Shown here: positions 54,774 to 64,000 of the stretch, piece by piece
How the letters are laid out: the number at the start of each line of letters is the position of its first letter
How positions within the stretch are numbered: the first letter of the stretch is position 1
NCBI GenBank assembly: GCA_947504025.1
Contig: CANNFX010000004.1
Span: 1 to 64,000 of the forward strand
From: an uncultured Sphingomonadaceae bacterium
Lineage (GTDB): Bacteria; Pseudomonadota; Alphaproteobacteria; Sphingomonadales; Sphingomonadaceae
Length of the DNA: 64,000 bases
Direction of reading: 5' to 3'
Made by a program: the position numbers and the translations under genes
The notes under the pieces: generated by a model
What the model was told of the DNA's origin: nothing
Database searches by the model: none
What the model saw: only the letters and a program-made list of their open reading frames with translations

Positions 54774-55304
54774 TCAGGCATCGCCCGGAGCGGGGCCGGA
54801 AGCTGCGGCGCCTGCTTCTTCAGCTTGCTTCTGCTGAAGTTGCTGGAGATACATGCCGTTAAAATCGATCGGGTCGAGCATCAGCGGCTGGAAGCCGGCA
54901 TCGCGAGTCGCGTCGGAAATAATCCGGCGGGCAAACGGGAACAGGATGCGCGGCGCTTCTGCATATAGAAACGCATGCATCTGATCTTCGGGCAGATTAC
55001 GCATACCAACGAGTCCGCAATAGCTCAGCTCGATCACATAGAGGTCGCCTTCGTCGGCCTTGGCACTGCAATTGATCTTCAGCTCGACTTCGTGAATCTC
55101 TGGGTTCACTTCGTTCGCGGCGATGTTGAATTGCAGGTTTACATCAGGCTGCGACTGGTATTGGAAGCAATCTGGCGCATTCGGATTTTCAACTGACAAA
55201 TCTTTGATATATTGTGAAATAATGCCTGCGACGGGCTGCGTGTCGGCGCCATTCGCTGCTGGATCCAGATTGATGTCGGTAAGGACGTCGCCTTCGTCGG
55301 CCAT
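54774..55304 (-). CDS. secB: Protein-export chaperone SecB
   Basis: 176 residues from ATG 55304. SecB core: QYIKDLSVENPNAP, FNIAANEVN, ELKINCSAKA, EAPRILFPFARRIISDATRD and FQPLMLDPIDF. Binds unfolded preproteins and hands them to SecA. The C-terminal tail is Ala/Gln-rich. Divergent from the Tim44 gene by 238 bp. Confidence 0.97.
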   Translation of the reverse strand: MADEGDVLTDINLDPAANGADTQPVAGIISQYIKDLSVENPNAPDCFQYQSQPDVNLQFNIAANEVNPEIHEVELKINCSAKADEGDLYVIELSYCGLVGMRNLPEDQMHAFLYAEAPRILFPFARRIISDATRDAGFQPLMLDPIDFNGMYLQQLQQKQAEEAGAAASGPAPGDA

Positions 55305-55542
55305 GTTGTATACTTTCTGTAAGTGTCTGCAGGGCGAAAATGGCGCCCCGATAGGTGATGTCAATTGGGCGGCGCGATTAGCACTCGGCGAAGGTCAGGG
55401 CAACTTGGACTGCATGTGGACATGAAATTAGGTTAATTGCCCTGCGACATCGCTTGTTCATTTGTAATCACTACCCATTTAAGGCACGTTGGAATTTAAG
55501 ATTGCGGCACAGGCTGTGTCGCATAACAGCAAGGTCGAAAGA

Positions 55543-56226
55543 GTGTCTCAAGTGGGTATTATTGAAATTGTCATCCTTGCGATGGTCGCCGCCTTTTTAG
55601 GTCTGCGCCTGTATTCTGTGTTGGGTCAGCGGGCCGAGCAAGAAGAAGAGCCGCCGCGCGCGCGCTTTGAGGCACCTGAACATACGAACGAGAGGAAGCC
55701 CGAAGAACAACGTGTAACTGCTGCTGTTGCTCCGCAGACCGTAGTTCCCAAAGTGGTCGTTCCCGGCATTGCACCTGCCGTTGAGATAGGCGTACGCGAA
55801 ATCGCTGCCGCAGATCGCGGTTTCGATATTCTTGGGTTCCTCGAAGGTTCCAAGGGCGCATATGCTATGGTGCTTGAAGCATTCTGGGAAGGCGATCGCG
55901 AGACCTTACGCCAGCTATGTGATGACGATGTTTATGAAGGCTTCGACGCCGCAATTTCCGCACGCGAAGCTGCCGGTGAAGTTGTCGATAACAAACTTAT
56001 TCGTATCGAAGATGCGTTGATTCATTCCGCGGATCTTGATGGCCGTATGGCTCGCGTTGCTGTTCGCTTTGTGGCTGATATCGCCACTGTGACCCGTGAC
56101 AAAGATGGCAATATGATCGGCGGTTCGCTCGATGATGCGGTTGAAAGCCGCGACATCTGGACCTTCTCGCGCGATCTTGGCGCTGCTGGTCCAGATTGGA
56201 TTCTCGACGAAACCGACGCTGGCTAA
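55543..56226 (+). CDS. Tim44/TimA-family protein
   Basis: 227 residues from GTG 55543 with AAGG eight bases upstream; this gives one membrane helix (about 6-22) typical of TimA. An acidic, Pro-rich linker (to about 95) precedes the Tim44-like domain: FLEGSKGAYAMVLEAFWEGD and DVYEGFDAAISARE. In alphaproteobacteria this is a putative inner-membrane adaptor; function poorly known. Next gene mltA is 18 bp downstream. Confidence 0.85.
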   Translation: MSQVGIIEIVILAMVAAFLGLRLYSVLGQRAEQEEEPPRARFEAPEHTNERKPEEQRVTAAVAPQTVVPKVVVPGIAPAVEIGVREIAAADRGFDILGFLEGSKGAYAMVLEAFWEGDRETLRQLCDDDVYEGFDAAISAREAAGEVVDNKLIRIEDALIHSADLDGRMARVAVRFVADIATVTRDKDGNMIGGSLDDAVESRDIWTFSRDLGAAGPDWILDETDAG

Positions 56227-56244
56227 TTTAAGGGAAGGATTGTC

Positions 56245-57447
56245 ATGGCGCATGTGCTGCGTGGTCTTGGGTTAACCGCGGCGCTAGCGTTGCTGGGCGG
56301 CTGTTCCAGCATCATTCCCGAGGGCAATGCGCCCACAACGTCCACAACACCAGCTCCGCTGCCAACAGCTGCGACTGCTTTGCTGACGGGGGTTAGCGCT
56401 GGACCGAATATTGCGGGCCTGGGCCTCACTATCGAGGATGGCCGCACTGCGCTTGCCTCTTTCATAGAAAGCTGCCCGCGCGTATTGTCGCGGGATGATC
56501 AGAGCGGGCTGACCCGCAATGAAGACTGGCAGGCCGCTTGCACAGCAGCATCAAACTGGCCTGTTACTCAAGCTCCTGACTTCTTCAATCGCTATTTCGA
56601 AAGCGTACAAGTGGGCGAAGGTAAAGCCTTCGCGACCGGTTATTTCGAACCCGAAATTTCCGGAGTTCGCGTGAAGCAGCCGGGATTTGACGTACCGGTT
56701 TACCGTGTCCCGGACGATCTGGTTCGCGCCTGGCCCGAGGGCACTCCTGAAAGCGAGCGGGCCGGACGTGCGCCGCTGGGCCGTTATGATGAGAGTGGTA
56801 AATTCGTTCCTTATTACGAACGTGCCGAGATAGAAGAAGGAGCGCTGTCCGGTCGCGATCTTGAAATCGGATGGGCGGCTGACGCGGTTGAAATGTTCTT
56901 CCTTCAGATACAAGGCTCGGGCCGTCTTCACGCCCCAGATGGTAGCGTGATGCGGATTGGTTACGCGGGCCAAAACGGCCGCGGTTACACTGGAATCGGC
57001 GGTGTGATGCGTGAACGCGGATTGCTGGGTGATGGACCCGGGCAATATCCCGGATCGATGCAGGGCATTGTTCAGTATATTCGCGAAAATCCGGAAGCTG
57101 GCCGTGATTTGATGCGCCTCAACAAAAGCTGGATATTCTTTACCGAACTGACTGGTGATGGCCCACTGGGCGCACTCAGCGTCCCTGTGCGGCGCGAATC
57201 GTCTGTCGCAGCGGACCCCAAATATGTTCCTTTAGGAGCCCCTGTGTGGCTCCAATTGGATCGCCGTGAAGCGAACGGACTGTGGATCGCGCAGGATACC
57301 GGCGGCGCGATAAAAGGTGCGAACCGTTTCGATACGTTTTGGGGGGCAGGCGACGATGCCCGCGAGATCGCTGGCGGGATGAGCGGACGCGGTAAAGCGT
57401 TGCTTTTGTTACCCAAGCCGAGCGTTAAACGCCTCCTGAACAAATGA
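56245..57447 (+). CDS. mltA: Murein transglycosylase A
   Basis: 400 residues, ATG with GGAAGGA upstream. Lipoprotein signal ends LLGGC. MltA domain with GYFEPEI and the 3D domain AQDTGGAIKGANRFDTFWG, the Asp of which is catalytic. Cuts glycan strands of peptidoglycan. Followed by smr with a four-base overlap. Confidence 0.95.
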   Translation: MAHVLRGLGLTAALALLGGCSSIIPEGNAPTTSTTPAPLPTAATALLTGVSAGPNIAGLGLTIEDGRTALASFIESCPRVLSRDDQSGLTRNEDWQAACTAASNWPVTQAPDFFNRYFESVQVGEGKAFATGYFEPEISGVRVKQPGFDVPVYRVPDDLVRAWPEGTPESERAGRAPLGRYDESGKFVPYYERAEIEEGALSGRDLEIGWAADAVEMFFLQIQGSGRLHAPDGSVMRIGYAGQNGRGYTGIGGVMRERGLLGDGPGQYPGSMQGIVQYIRENPEAGRDLMRLNKSWIFFTELTGDGPLGALSVPVRRESSVAADPKYVPLGAPVWLQLDRREANGLWIAQDTGGAIKGANRFDTFWGAGDDAREIAGGMSGRGKALLLLPKPSVKRLLNK

Positions 57448-58025
57448 CACATCCGCGCGGCTTAAGCGCCGAAGAGGCTGCGCTGTGGGAGAAGGTGGCA
57501 TCGACCGTCGAGCCGCTGGCGCGGACGCAGTCTGCTCCGATTACGAAAAACCGTCCGGCGCTAACGGCCAAACCTGTCCCGATGACGATGCCAGTGCCAG
57601 TGCCAAAGTCTCAGCGCGGACGCATCCCGCCTCCAGCACCGCCAAAGCCTGTTCCGGCGCCTGTCCCAAGAAATGATCGGACAGGTTTGGACTCGTCTTG
57701 GGAACGGAAGCTTTCAAAGGCTTCTATTGACCCCGACTATACGCTCGACCTGCACGGCCACACTTTAGACGCCGCATATGTCCGTTTGGATCGCGGTATT
57801 GCGCAAGCGCGTGCAATGGGAGCACGTCTGGTGTTGGTGATTACTGGCAAGCCGCGACCAGTCGATGCTGCAGATCGCGGGTCACGGCGCGGAGCCATTC
57901 GTGCAAAAATCCTGGATTGGTTGGCTGCTGGTTCACATGGTTCAGCCATTGCAGCCATACGAAAGGCGCACCGCCGCCACGGGGGCGAGGGTGCGCTTTA
58001 CATCGTGCTCAAACGCGAACGCTAA
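57444..58025 (+). CDS. Smr-domain protein
   Basis: 193 residues, ATGA overlap with mltA. The N-terminal half is Pro/Arg-rich and likely disordered. The Smr domain has LDLHGHTLDAAY, RLVLVITGKP and a C-terminal RRHGGEGALYIVLKRER. Smr domains can nick DNA or RNA. Gene order Tim44-mltA-smr is common in alphaproteobacteria. Confidence 0.9.
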   Translation: MTHPRGLSAEEAALWEKVASTVEPLARTQSAPITKNRPALTAKPVPMTMPVPVPKSQRGRIPPPAPPKPVPAPVPRNDRTGLDSSWERKLSKASIDPDYTLDLHGHTLDAAYVRLDRGIAQARAMGARLVLVITGKPRPVDAADRGSRRGAIRAKILDWLAAGSHGSAIAAIRKAHRRHGGEGALYIVLKRER

Positions 58026-58029
58026 CCGC

Positions 58030-59631
58030 TTAAGCGTCGGCCAATTCGGCCTGTGTGACCTCGTCAACTGGTGCGTTGCGGATGATGTAGTCAAAGGCTG
58101 ACAACGCCGCTTTCGACCCTTCTCCCATCGCCACAACGATCTGCTTATACGGGACAGTCGTGACATCACCGGCAGCGAAGACGCCCGTCAGATTGGTGGC
58201 GCCGCGCTGGTCGATCATGATCTCGCCATGCTGGCTTAGTTCAATGCCCGAACCCTGAAGCCATTCAGTGTTCGGCACCAGTCCGATCTGGATGAACACG
58301 CCTTGCAGATCGATCGTCTTTTCCTCGCCGCTTGCGCGATCCTGATAGACAAGGCCGTTCACTTTGGTGCCGTCGCCGGTCACTTCGGTTGTCTGTGCAT
58401 TTGTAATAATATCAACGTTCTTCATCGACCGCAGTTTGGCTTGCAGCACCTCGTCTGCGCACAGAGCGGTGTCGAATTCCACCAGCGTTACTTGACCGAC
58501 GATATTGGCAAGGTCGATGGCTGCCTCGACGCCCGAATTGCCACCGCCGATTACTGCAACGTGCTTGCCCTTGAACAAGGGGCCATCGCAATGCGGGCAG
58601 TAGGCCACGCCTTTGTTCTTGTACGTGTTCTCACCCGGAACGCCGAGTTGCCGCCAGCGCGCGCCGGTGGTTAGGATCAGGCTGCGCGCCTTTAGCGACG
58701 CCCCATTGGCCATTTGCACTTCGTGCATGCCGCCCCTTTGCGCAGATGGAACCAGCTTCTCGGCGCGCTGGAGGTTCATCGCGTCGATGTCGTAATCGCC
58801 GACATGCTGCTCCAGTTGAGCGACCATTTTGGGGCCTTCGGTATAGGGAACGGACGGGAAGTTCTCGATCCCTATGGTGTCAGCGACCTGACCGCCGAAG
58901 CGTTCGGCGGCCATACCGGTACGGAAGCCCTTGCGCGCTGTGTAGATCGCGGCGGATGTGCCCGCGGGGCCGCTGCCGATCACAAGCACGTCATAAGGCT
59001 CCTTCGCATCGAGCTTCTCAGCGGCCTTTGCATCTGCGTCTGTGTCCAGCTTGGCGAGGATTTCTTCGACCGAGATTTTGCCGTTCGTGAAGCTTTCACC
59101 ATTCAGATAGGTTGCAGGCACGGCCATGACATCGCGGTTTTCGACCTCATCCTGATAGGCGCCGCCCTCGATCAGCGTTGCGTTGACGCGCGGGTTATTG
59201 ATCGACATCAGTGTTAGTGCTTGCACCACGTCGGGGCAGTTGTGGCAGCTGAGCGAGAAATACATTTCGAAATCGAAATCGCCATCCAATCCCCTGATCT
59301 GTTCGAGGACATCCTCCTCGACTTTCGGCGGATGACCACCTGCCCACAGCAATGCGAGCACCAGTGAAGTGAACTCATGGCCCATGGGCAGGCCTGCAAA
59401 TGTCACTGATGCATCATGATCAGTTGCCCGGCGGATCAGGAAGCTCGGCGCGCGGCTAGCAGTGCCGTCAAAACTCGCACTCACCTTGTTGTCGAGCGCT
59501 GCGATCTCTTCCAACAGTTCGCGCGTCTTCGCCGAATTGGCATCATCGCCAAGCGTCGCGACAAGCTCAATCGGCTCGCGCAGATTGGCGAGATAGGTCC
59601 CCAGCTGTTGCTGCATATTGGCGTCGAGCAT
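58030..59631 (-). CDS. ahpF: Alkyl hydroperoxide reductase subunit F
   Basis: 533 residues, AAGGACG before the ATG. N-terminal tandem thioredoxin-like domain with CHNCPDV, then the thioredoxin-reductase part with FAD-binding [19 protein letters not shown] redox Cys and NAD-binding [10 protein letters not shown]. It recycles AhpC with NADH. Downstream of ahpC by 107 bp that contain a stable hairpin. Confidence 0.96.
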   Translation of the reverse strand: MLDANMQQQLGTYLANLREPIELVATLGDDANSAKTRELLEEIAALDNKVSASFDGTASRAPSFLIRRATDHDASVTFAGLPMGHEFTSLVLALLWAGGHPPKVEEDVLEQIRGLDGDFDFEMYFSLSCHNCPDVVQALTLMSINNPRVNATLIEGGAYQDEVENRDVMAVPATYLNGESFTNGKISVEEILAKLDTDADAKAAEKLDAKEPYDVLVIGSGPAGTSAAIYTARKGFRTGMAAERFGGQVADTIGIENFPSVPYTEGPKMVAQLEQHVGDYDIDAMNLQRAEKLVPSAQRGGMHEVQMANGASLKARSLILTTGARWRQLGVPGENTYKNKGVAYCPHCDGPLFKGKHVAVIGGGNSGVEAAIDLANIVGQVTLVEFDTALCADEVLQAKLRSMKNVDIITNAQTTEVTGDGTKVNGLVYQDRASGEEKTIDLQGVFIQIGLVPNTEWLQGSGIELSQHGEIMIDQRGATNLTGVFAAGDVTTVPYKQIVVAMGEGSKAALSAFDYIIRNAPVDEVTQAELADA

Positions 59632-59684
59632 AGGATACGTCCTTCGAATTCGTATAATTAGTCAGATTGCATGCGAAAACGGCC

Positions 59685-59710
59685 CGGAGCGGGGATGCCG
59701 CCCCGAGCCG
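59685..59710 (-). promoter_or_regulatory. Intergenic hairpin between ahpC and ahpF
   Basis: CGG-AG-CGGGG-ATGCCG-CCCCG-AG-CCG makes a long GC stem. On the minus strand it follows the ahpC stop by 28 bases and has only a weak T-run, so it could reduce ahpF readthrough and protect ahpC mRNA. Confidence 0.6.
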
Positions 59711-59738
59711 CCAGCGACCCGTTAAAGGTCAGTAGTCT

Positions 59739-60320
59739 TTACAGCTTGCCGACGAGGTCTAGCGATGGAGCCAGTGTCTCTTCGCCTTCCTCCCATTTGG
59801 CAGGGCAAACCTGACCAGGGTTGGTGCGGACATATTGTGCGGCCTTGATCTTGCGGACCAGTTCGCTGGCATTACGGCCAACACCTTCGCTGGTGATTTC
59901 CATGACCTGGATGATGCCATCGGGATCGACGACAAAAGTTGCACGGTCGGCGAGGCCTTGGCCTTCGCGTAGCACTTCGAAGTTATTCGAAATGGTGTGG
60001 TTCTGGTCACCGAGCATCGGGAAGCGGATCTTCGAGATCTTGTCGGAAACCTCGTGCCATGCCTTGTGGCTAAAATGCGTGTCGGTGCTGACCGAATATA
60101 CTTCGGTGCCCATAGCCTTCAGCGCGTCATACTGCTCGGCGAGGTCTTCGAGTTCTGTCGGGCAGACGAAGGTGAAGTCGGCTGGGTAGAAGAAGAACAC
60201 AGCCCAATTGCCGCGCACGTCGCCATCGGTAACTTCGGCGAATTCACCTTTGCCTGCACTGGTTGGCTTGAAGGCGGTTGCTACGAAAGGCTTGAGTTCT
60301 TTACCGATCATCGTGGTCAT
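59739..60320 (-). CDS. ahpC: Alkyl hydroperoxide reductase subunit C
   Basis: 193 residues from ATG 60320, AGGAG upstream. Peroxidatic Cys in FTFVCPTE and resolving Cys in GQVCPAKW; typical 2-Cys peroxiredoxin. Reduces peroxides with AhpF. An inverted repeat lies just upstream of the start. Confidence 0.97.
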   Translation of the reverse strand: MTTMIGKELKPFVATAFKPTSAGKGEFAEVTDGDVRGNWAVFFFYPADFTFVCPTELEDLAEQYDALKAMGTEVYSVSTDTHFSHKAWHEVSDKISKIRFPMLGDQNHTISNNFEVLREGQGLADRATFVVDPDGIIQVMEITSEGVGRNASELVRKIKAAQYVRTNPGQVCPAKWEEGEETLAPSLDLVGKL

Positions 60321-60333
60321 AATTGCTCCTGTT

Positions 60334-60363
60334 ATTCGCACTTGCGAGATTAATATTGCGAAT
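60334..60363. promoter_or_regulatory. Inverted repeat upstream of ahpC
   Basis: ATTCGCA (60334-60340) and TGCGAAT (60357-60363) are perfect 7-base inverted arms 16 bases apart, 14 bases upstream of the ahpC start. TTGCGAGAT and ATGCGAGAT repeat nearby. Candidate regulator site in the 5' leader. Confidence 0.45.
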
Positions 60364-60476
60364 GCGAGATAGGGAGCGTTGTGAGCAATCGGAAATTGAG
60401 TTTTTCGATATCATTGATTGGATAAATCAATGGGAAAACTCCGAACTATTCAAGCGATTAGGGGTTGCTTTTCATA

Positions 60477-61544
60477 TCAACCACATTGAGCGCGGTGGAG
60501 CAGTTTATGATCTGCCAAAACCAGCGCCATCATCGCTTCCACAACAGGTGTTCCGCGAATTCCGACGCATGGATCGTGACGGCCCTTTGTGCGGATTTCG
60601 GTCGCGTTTCCATCTTTATCGATTGTCTCGACCGGTGTCAGGATAGAGCTGGTTGGCTTGAAGGCCACACGGCAAACCACAGGCTGCCCGGTCGAAATGC
60701 CGCCAGCGATCCCGCCAGCGTGATTGGCCAGGAATTCAGGACCGCTGTCACCCGGCCGCATTGCATCGGCGTTTTGTTCACCGGTTAACCGCGCTGCACT
60801 GAAACCGTCGCCGACTTCGAAAGCTTTTACTGCGTTGATGCCCATCATTCCCGCTGCGAGGTCGGCGTCGAGCTTGCCATAGACAGGCGCACCCCATCCG
60901 GCTGGCACGCCTTCGGCGATGCATTCGACCACTGCGCCTAGCGATGAGCCGGATTTACGGGCGTCATCAACCAGCGCTTCCCAACGTTTGGCTGCCCAGG
61001 CGTCAGGGCAGAAGAACGGGTTCTTTCTGATTTCGTTAAAATTCATCGTCTCGCGGTCGATCTCGTCACCGCCGAGCTCGCTGACATAGGCCGTGATTTT
61101 GACTTCGGGGATTACCAGACGCGCCACGCCAGCCGCTGCAACCCGCATCGCTGTTTCGCGCGCAGAACTGCGCCCGCCGCCGCGATAGTCGCGAAAACCG
61201 TATTTCGCGTCATAAGCGTAGTCGGCATGGCCGGGGCGATATGATTTGGCGACTTCGGAATAATCCTTGGATCGCTGATCTACATTCTCGATCATCAGGC
61301 CGATGGATGTGCCGGTGGTCTTGCCTTCGAATACGCCCGACTGGATTTTGACCTGATCGGGTTCTTTGCGCTGCGTGGTGTATTTTGACGTGCCGGGCTT
61401 GCGCGCGTCGAGGAACGGCTGGAGGTCAGCCTCGCTGAGTTCCAGTCCCGGGGGGCACCCGTCCACCATGGCACCAATGGCCGGTCCGTGGCTCTCGCCC
61501 CAGGTTGAAAAACGGAAGGTTCTGCCGAATGTGTTGACGCTCAT
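60477..61544 (-). CDS. aroC: Chorismate synthase
   Basis: 355 residues from ATG 61544 with AGGA upstream. [30 protein letters not shown] [11 protein letters not shown], and [14 protein letters not shown] are chorismate synthase signatures binding FMN and EPSP. Last step to chorismate. Divergent from ruvA. Confidence 0.97.
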   Translation of the reverse strand: MSVNTFGRTFRFSTWGESHGPAIGAMVDGCPPGLELSEADLQPFLDARKPGTSKYTTQRKEPDQVKIQSGVFEGKTTGTSIGLMIENVDQRSKDYSEVAKSYRPGHADYAYDAKYGFRDYRGGGRSSARETAMRVAAAGVARLVIPEVKITAYVSELGGDEIDRETMNFNEIRKNPFFCPDAWAAKRWEALVDDARKSGSSLGAVVECIAEGVPAGWGAPVYGKLDADLAAGMMGINAVKAFEVGDGFSAARLTGEQNADAMRPGDSGPEFLANHAGGIAGGISTGQPVVCRVAFKPTSSILTPVETIDKDGNATEIRTKGRHDPCVGIRGTPVVEAMMALVLADHKLLHRAQCG

Positions 61545-61636
61545 GCCAGCGTTCCTGTCGGATTCGGGCAAATCTGTCCATAAGCTATGCGGTTAAAGCT
61601 CTGGTCAAATGATCCGGGAACGGGCAGGAACAAAGC

Positions 61637-62239
61637 ATGATCGCGAAATTAAAAGGCCTGCTGGACGAGACTGGGAGCGACTGGGCGGTGATCGACGTCC
61701 AGGGCGTCGGCTATCTGGTACATTGCAGCGCGCGAACACTCGCGGCGCTGGGCGAACAGGGTGAAGGCGTGACGGTCTTCACCGATTTGCAGGTTAGCGA
61801 AAACGATATGCGACTGCTTGGCTTTGCCGAAGCGGGCGAGCGCGATTGGTTCCGCCTGCTGACGAGTGTGCAGGGTGTGGGTTCGAAAGTCGGACTGGCT
61901 ATCCTCTCAGCCCTATCCCCCGGAGAAATCCGCGATGCCTGCGCGAATGGCGATGCCGCGATGGTGGCGCGCGCGAATGGGGTCGGGCCGAAACTAGCGG
62001 GCCGGATCGTTAATGAATTGAAGGATAAAGCGGGCGCACTGCCGGGTGGTGGCGCTGCGGCTGGCGGTGTTGCGATGCCCAAGGGCCGCACGAGCGCGGA
62101 TGCGGTTTCAGCCTTGCAAAACTTGGGCTTTAAGCCCGCGATTGCTGCACAGGCCGTGGCCGAGGCACAAGGCGAGCTTGGTGATGGTGCGGATTTGAAC
62201 GCATTAGTGCGGGCGGCTTTGAAGAGGGCTTCGAAGTGA
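61637..62239 (+). CDS. ruvA: Holliday junction branch migration protein RuvA
   Basis: 200 residues. OB-fold start MIAKLKGLL, two helix-hairpin-helix motifs ([29 protein letters not shown]) and a C-terminal domain III binding RuvB. No ruvC is seen upstream. Its stop overlaps the next gene (GTGA). Confidence 0.97.
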   Translation: MIAKLKGLLDETGSDWAVIDVQGVGYLVHCSARTLAALGEQGEGVTVFTDLQVSENDMRLLGFAEAGERDWFRLLTSVQGVGSKVGLAILSALSPGEIRDACANGDAAMVARANGVGPKLAGRIVNELKDKAGALPGGGAAAGGVAMPKGRTSADAVSALQNLGFKPAIAAQAVAEAQGELGDGADLNALVRAALKRASK

Positions 62240-62673
62240 GTGAGGAATTTGCTCCGTCACGGTTAAGTCAACTTTTCAACGATCGAGTTCTCGCAACCGC
62301 CGTAGCGATAGTCATCGTACTTCAGACGATCTTTTTGTGGGTGTCCGAGATTGGACTGCAACTGCAGCACGTCCTTCCTTTGCTCTGGAGCGCAGCACTT
62401 GCCGCGTTGACACTTGGAAGTTGGGCCTTTCTTTATCTTCACTTTGCAAAGCGATCTGTAACCAGCACCACTGGGATTATCCTAAAACTGGTAACAGCTC
62501 TGTATGTCGTTCTTGCTTTAAGGGAAAACCATATCATCCTAACCAGCGAAAGTTCGACAGCAGGTTTGGGTTACTTTGCTTTCCCGCTCTATGCGACAAT
62601 AGCGATGGGGCCGATCTTGCTTCTCATTCTGGTTCTACAAAGGATCTATTCGGATGTTGAGCATGACCGATAA
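62236..62673 (+). CDS. Hypothetical four-helix membrane protein between ruvA and ruvB
   Basis: 145 residues from GTG 62236 that overlaps the ruvA stop. Four membrane helices (about 20-38, 45-68, 80-96, 110-136) and little else; an acidic N-terminus and basic loops. DNA is clearly A/T-richer than ruvA and ruvB. Its 3' end overlaps the ruvB start. Family not recognised. Being coupled at both ends, it must be co-expressed with ruvAB. Confidence 0.7.
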   Translation: MSEEFAPSRLSQLFNDRVLATAVAIVIVLQTIFLWVSEIGLQLQHVLPLLWSAALAALTLGSWAFLYLHFAKRSVTSTTGIILKLVTALYVVLALRENHIILTSESSTAGLGYFAFPLYATIAMGPILLLILVLQRIYSDVEHDR

Positions 62674-63703
62674 CCCCACCCTAACCCCCGAACGTGCGCC
62701 GGAAGATCCGGACGCTGCTTTGCGGCCTAAAACGCTCGACGAATTCATCGGGCAGGAGGCGGCGCGCGACAATTTGCGGGTGTTTATCGAGGCGGCCAAG
62801 TCTCGCGCTGAGGCGATGGACCATGTGTTGTTCTTTGGTCCTCCGGGGCTGGGTAAGACCACGCTGGCGCAGATCGTGGCGAAGGAATTGGGTGTGGGTT
62901 TCCGTGCCACATCCGGCCCCGTCATCGGCAAGGCGGGTGATCTGGCGGCGCTGCTGACCAATTTGGAGGAGGGCGATGTCCTCTTCATCGATGAAATTCA
63001 CCGGCTCAATCCGGTGGTCGAGGAAGTGCTTTATCCCGCGATGGAAGATCGCGCGCTTGATCTGATTATCGGCGAGGGGCCGTCGGCTCGCTCTGTGCGG
63101 ATCGACTTACCGCCTTTCACACTGGTCGGCGCGACCACGCGGCAGGGACTGCTGACAACGCCGCTGCGCGACCGCTTCGGCATTCCGGTGCGCCTGAATT
63201 TCTACACCGAGGAAGAACTCACCCGCGTCGTTACCCGTGCCGCAGGTAAGCTGGATGTAAATATCGAACCCGCTGGCGCACTGGAAATCGCGCGCCGTGC
63301 ACGGGGCACTCCGCGTGTGGCGGGCCGCCTGATGCGCCGCGTGCGTGACTTTGCCCATGTCGCGGGCGACGGCGTGGTGAATAAGAAGGTTGCTGATGAG
63401 GCGTTGACCCGGCTGGAGGTCGACCGGCTCGGCCTTGATGCGATGGATAGGCGTTACCTGACCATGATCGCCGATATCTATAAAGGCGGGCCAGTTGGCG
63501 TTGAAACGCTGGCAGCGGGCCTGTCAGAACCGCGCGATACGGTTGAGGAAGTGATCGAGCCTTTCCTGATCCAATTGGGACTGGTTGCCCGTACGGCACG
63601 CGGGCGTTGTCTAAACGAATCAGCATGGATTCATCTGGAAATGACGCCTCCAAAGCCTGCCGAGCCCACGCCGCAGACAGGTCTGTTCGACGGAAAAGGT
63701 TAA
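62663..63703 (+). CDS. ruvB: Holliday junction helicase RuvB
   Basis: 346 residues from ATG 62663 ([15 protein letters not shown]); an in-frame ATG nine bases earlier is possible. Walker [12 protein letters not shown], Walker [12 protein letters not shown], sensor [18 protein letters not shown]. Drives branch migration with RuvA. The start lies inside the end of the membrane protein gene. Confidence 0.97.
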   Translation: MTDNPTLTPERAPEDPDAALRPKTLDEFIGQEAARDNLRVFIEAAKSRAEAMDHVLFFGPPGLGKTTLAQIVAKELGVGFRATSGPVIGKAGDLAALLTNLEEGDVLFIDEIHRLNPVVEEVLYPAMEDRALDLIIGEGPSARSVRIDLPPFTLVGATTRQGLLTTPLRDRFGIPVRLNFYTEEELTRVVTRAAGKLDVNIEPAGALEIARRARGTPRVAGRLMRRVRDFAHVAGDGVVNKKVADEALTRLEVDRLGLDAMDRRYLTMIADIYKGGPVGVETLAAGLSEPRDTVEEVIEPFLIQLGLVARTARGRCLNESAWIHLEMTPPKPAEPTPQTGLFDGKG

Positions 63704-63918
63704 CGCGGCGTTCGGATTTGGCTGAAGTTCGGTTCCACTATGGGACAACTCACGCAAATCAGCCGTTCACAACTCGAAAAAACGACTTTGTTGATCGTAA
63801 ATCACGGTTAACACCATTGTGGCAAACGCTCTTATCCCGTCCTTTGGCAGGACAGGGAAGCCTCTGGACCGGACCCGCCGCTCCGAAGGCCCCGATGGAT
63901 GAACAAGAGAGTTTGCAC

Positions 63919-64000
63919 ATGTCTGTACGTATGGCCCTAGCAAAACTGTCCGCGACTGCGGCCGGCGGTGCATTGCTCGCAGGTGGCGCTGTCCATGTTG
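63919..64000 (+). CDS. 5' end of an exported protein gene, cut by window edge
   Basis: ATG 63919 has GAGAG seven bases upstream and begins MSVRMALAKLSATAAGGALL, a signal-peptide-like stretch. An in-frame ATG at 63895 is an alternative. Only 27 residues are visible, so the product cannot be named. Confidence 0.5.
   Translation, partial: MSVRMALAKLSATAAGGALLAGGAVHV

Noticed and set aside
60323..60646. Possible 107-residue plus-strand frame upstream of aroC end
   Set aside because: Overlaps the end of aroC, lacks a ribosome site and starts in the ahpC promoter region; treated as a shadow.
61618..61631. LexA-like GAAC-N6-GAAC before ruvA
   Set aside because: The alphaproteobacterial SOS box is GAAC-N7-GAAC (or GTTC-N7-GTTC); the spacing here is six, so I do not call a LexA site, though it is a near miss beside ruvA.
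1..64000. tRNA, rRNA, CRISPR arrays, insertion sequences, prophage
   Set aside because: I looked for cloverleaf-like genes, spaced direct repeats, transposase motifs and phage genes and saw none that I could support.

Overview
The window looks like a chromosomal segment of an alphaproteobacterium of the order Sphingomonadales, most likely Erythrobacteraceae (Erythrobacter/Altererythrobacter type). This is inferred from the protein families (UPF0262, CC_3452 family, DUF4136 lipoproteins, TimA-like Tim44 protein, Cys-poor 41-residue L36), from the block dnaA-rpsT-mutM next to ubiE-ubiB-coaBC-dut, and from moderately high GC. The DNA is densely coded, with many ATGA, GTGA and TGATG stop/start overlaps. 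I see no prophage, insertion sequence, CRISPR array, rRNA or tRNA gene.

Layout. 0-0.5 kb: 5' end of a trimeric autotransporter adhesin. 0.8-4.5 kb: a three-gene unit (DUF3604 lipoprotein, membrane-anchored PpiC-like protein, HupE/UreJ-like protein). 4.5-9.6 kb: a DevBCA-type ABC exporter with its NodT outer-membrane lipoprotein, divergent from a TetR regulator with paired operator-like palindromes. 9.6-18.5 kb: housekeeping genes (ftsH, a DUF3667 protein, a methyltransferase, rpoZ, a phospholipase D-like protein, dnaB, UPF0262, a degenerate GH25 protein, cdd). 18.6-20.4 kb: an A/T-richer patch of four unknown small genes with dispersed repeats. 20.4-28.3 kb: M14 carboxypeptidase, DUF4136, galE, rpmJ, a HAD phosphatase, a CC_3452/HxlR divergent pair, a zinc ribbon protein, comM and a ClpP-fold secreted protein.

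28.4-31.6 kb: the rpmH-rnpA-yidD-yidC-yihA operon. 31.6-42.2 kb: a retropepsin-like/PadR divergent pair, nitroreductase, glyoxalase-fold protein, a GST-S1/P1 nuclease-dapE operon, a DAACS transporter, DUF5063, nth-dapB, and sirtuin-GFA. 42.2-51.3 kb: the region normally found near the replication origin in this class (MoeB-like, dnaA, rpsT, mutM, ubiE, ubiB, coaBC, dut). I find no clear oriC in it. 51.3-64 kb: DUF4136, trpS, murJ, secB, Tim44-mltA-smr, ahpC-ahpF, aroC, then ruvA and ruvB separated by a small membrane protein gene, and the first codons of a further exported protein.

The most interesting signal is a 16-codon reading frame at 49077-49127, immediately before coaBC. It has a strong ribosome binding site, ends in Cys-Cys-Leu, and its stop overlaps the coaBC GTG start, which has no good ribosome binding site of its own. 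CoaB ligates cysteine to 4'-phosphopantothenate, so this has the form of a cysteine-sensing leader peptide controlling coenzyme A synthesis. Other points of note are a long acidic linker inside CoaBC, a GH25-fold protein lacking its catalytic acids, the gene inserted between ruvA and ruvB, and operator-like palindromes at several regulator genes.
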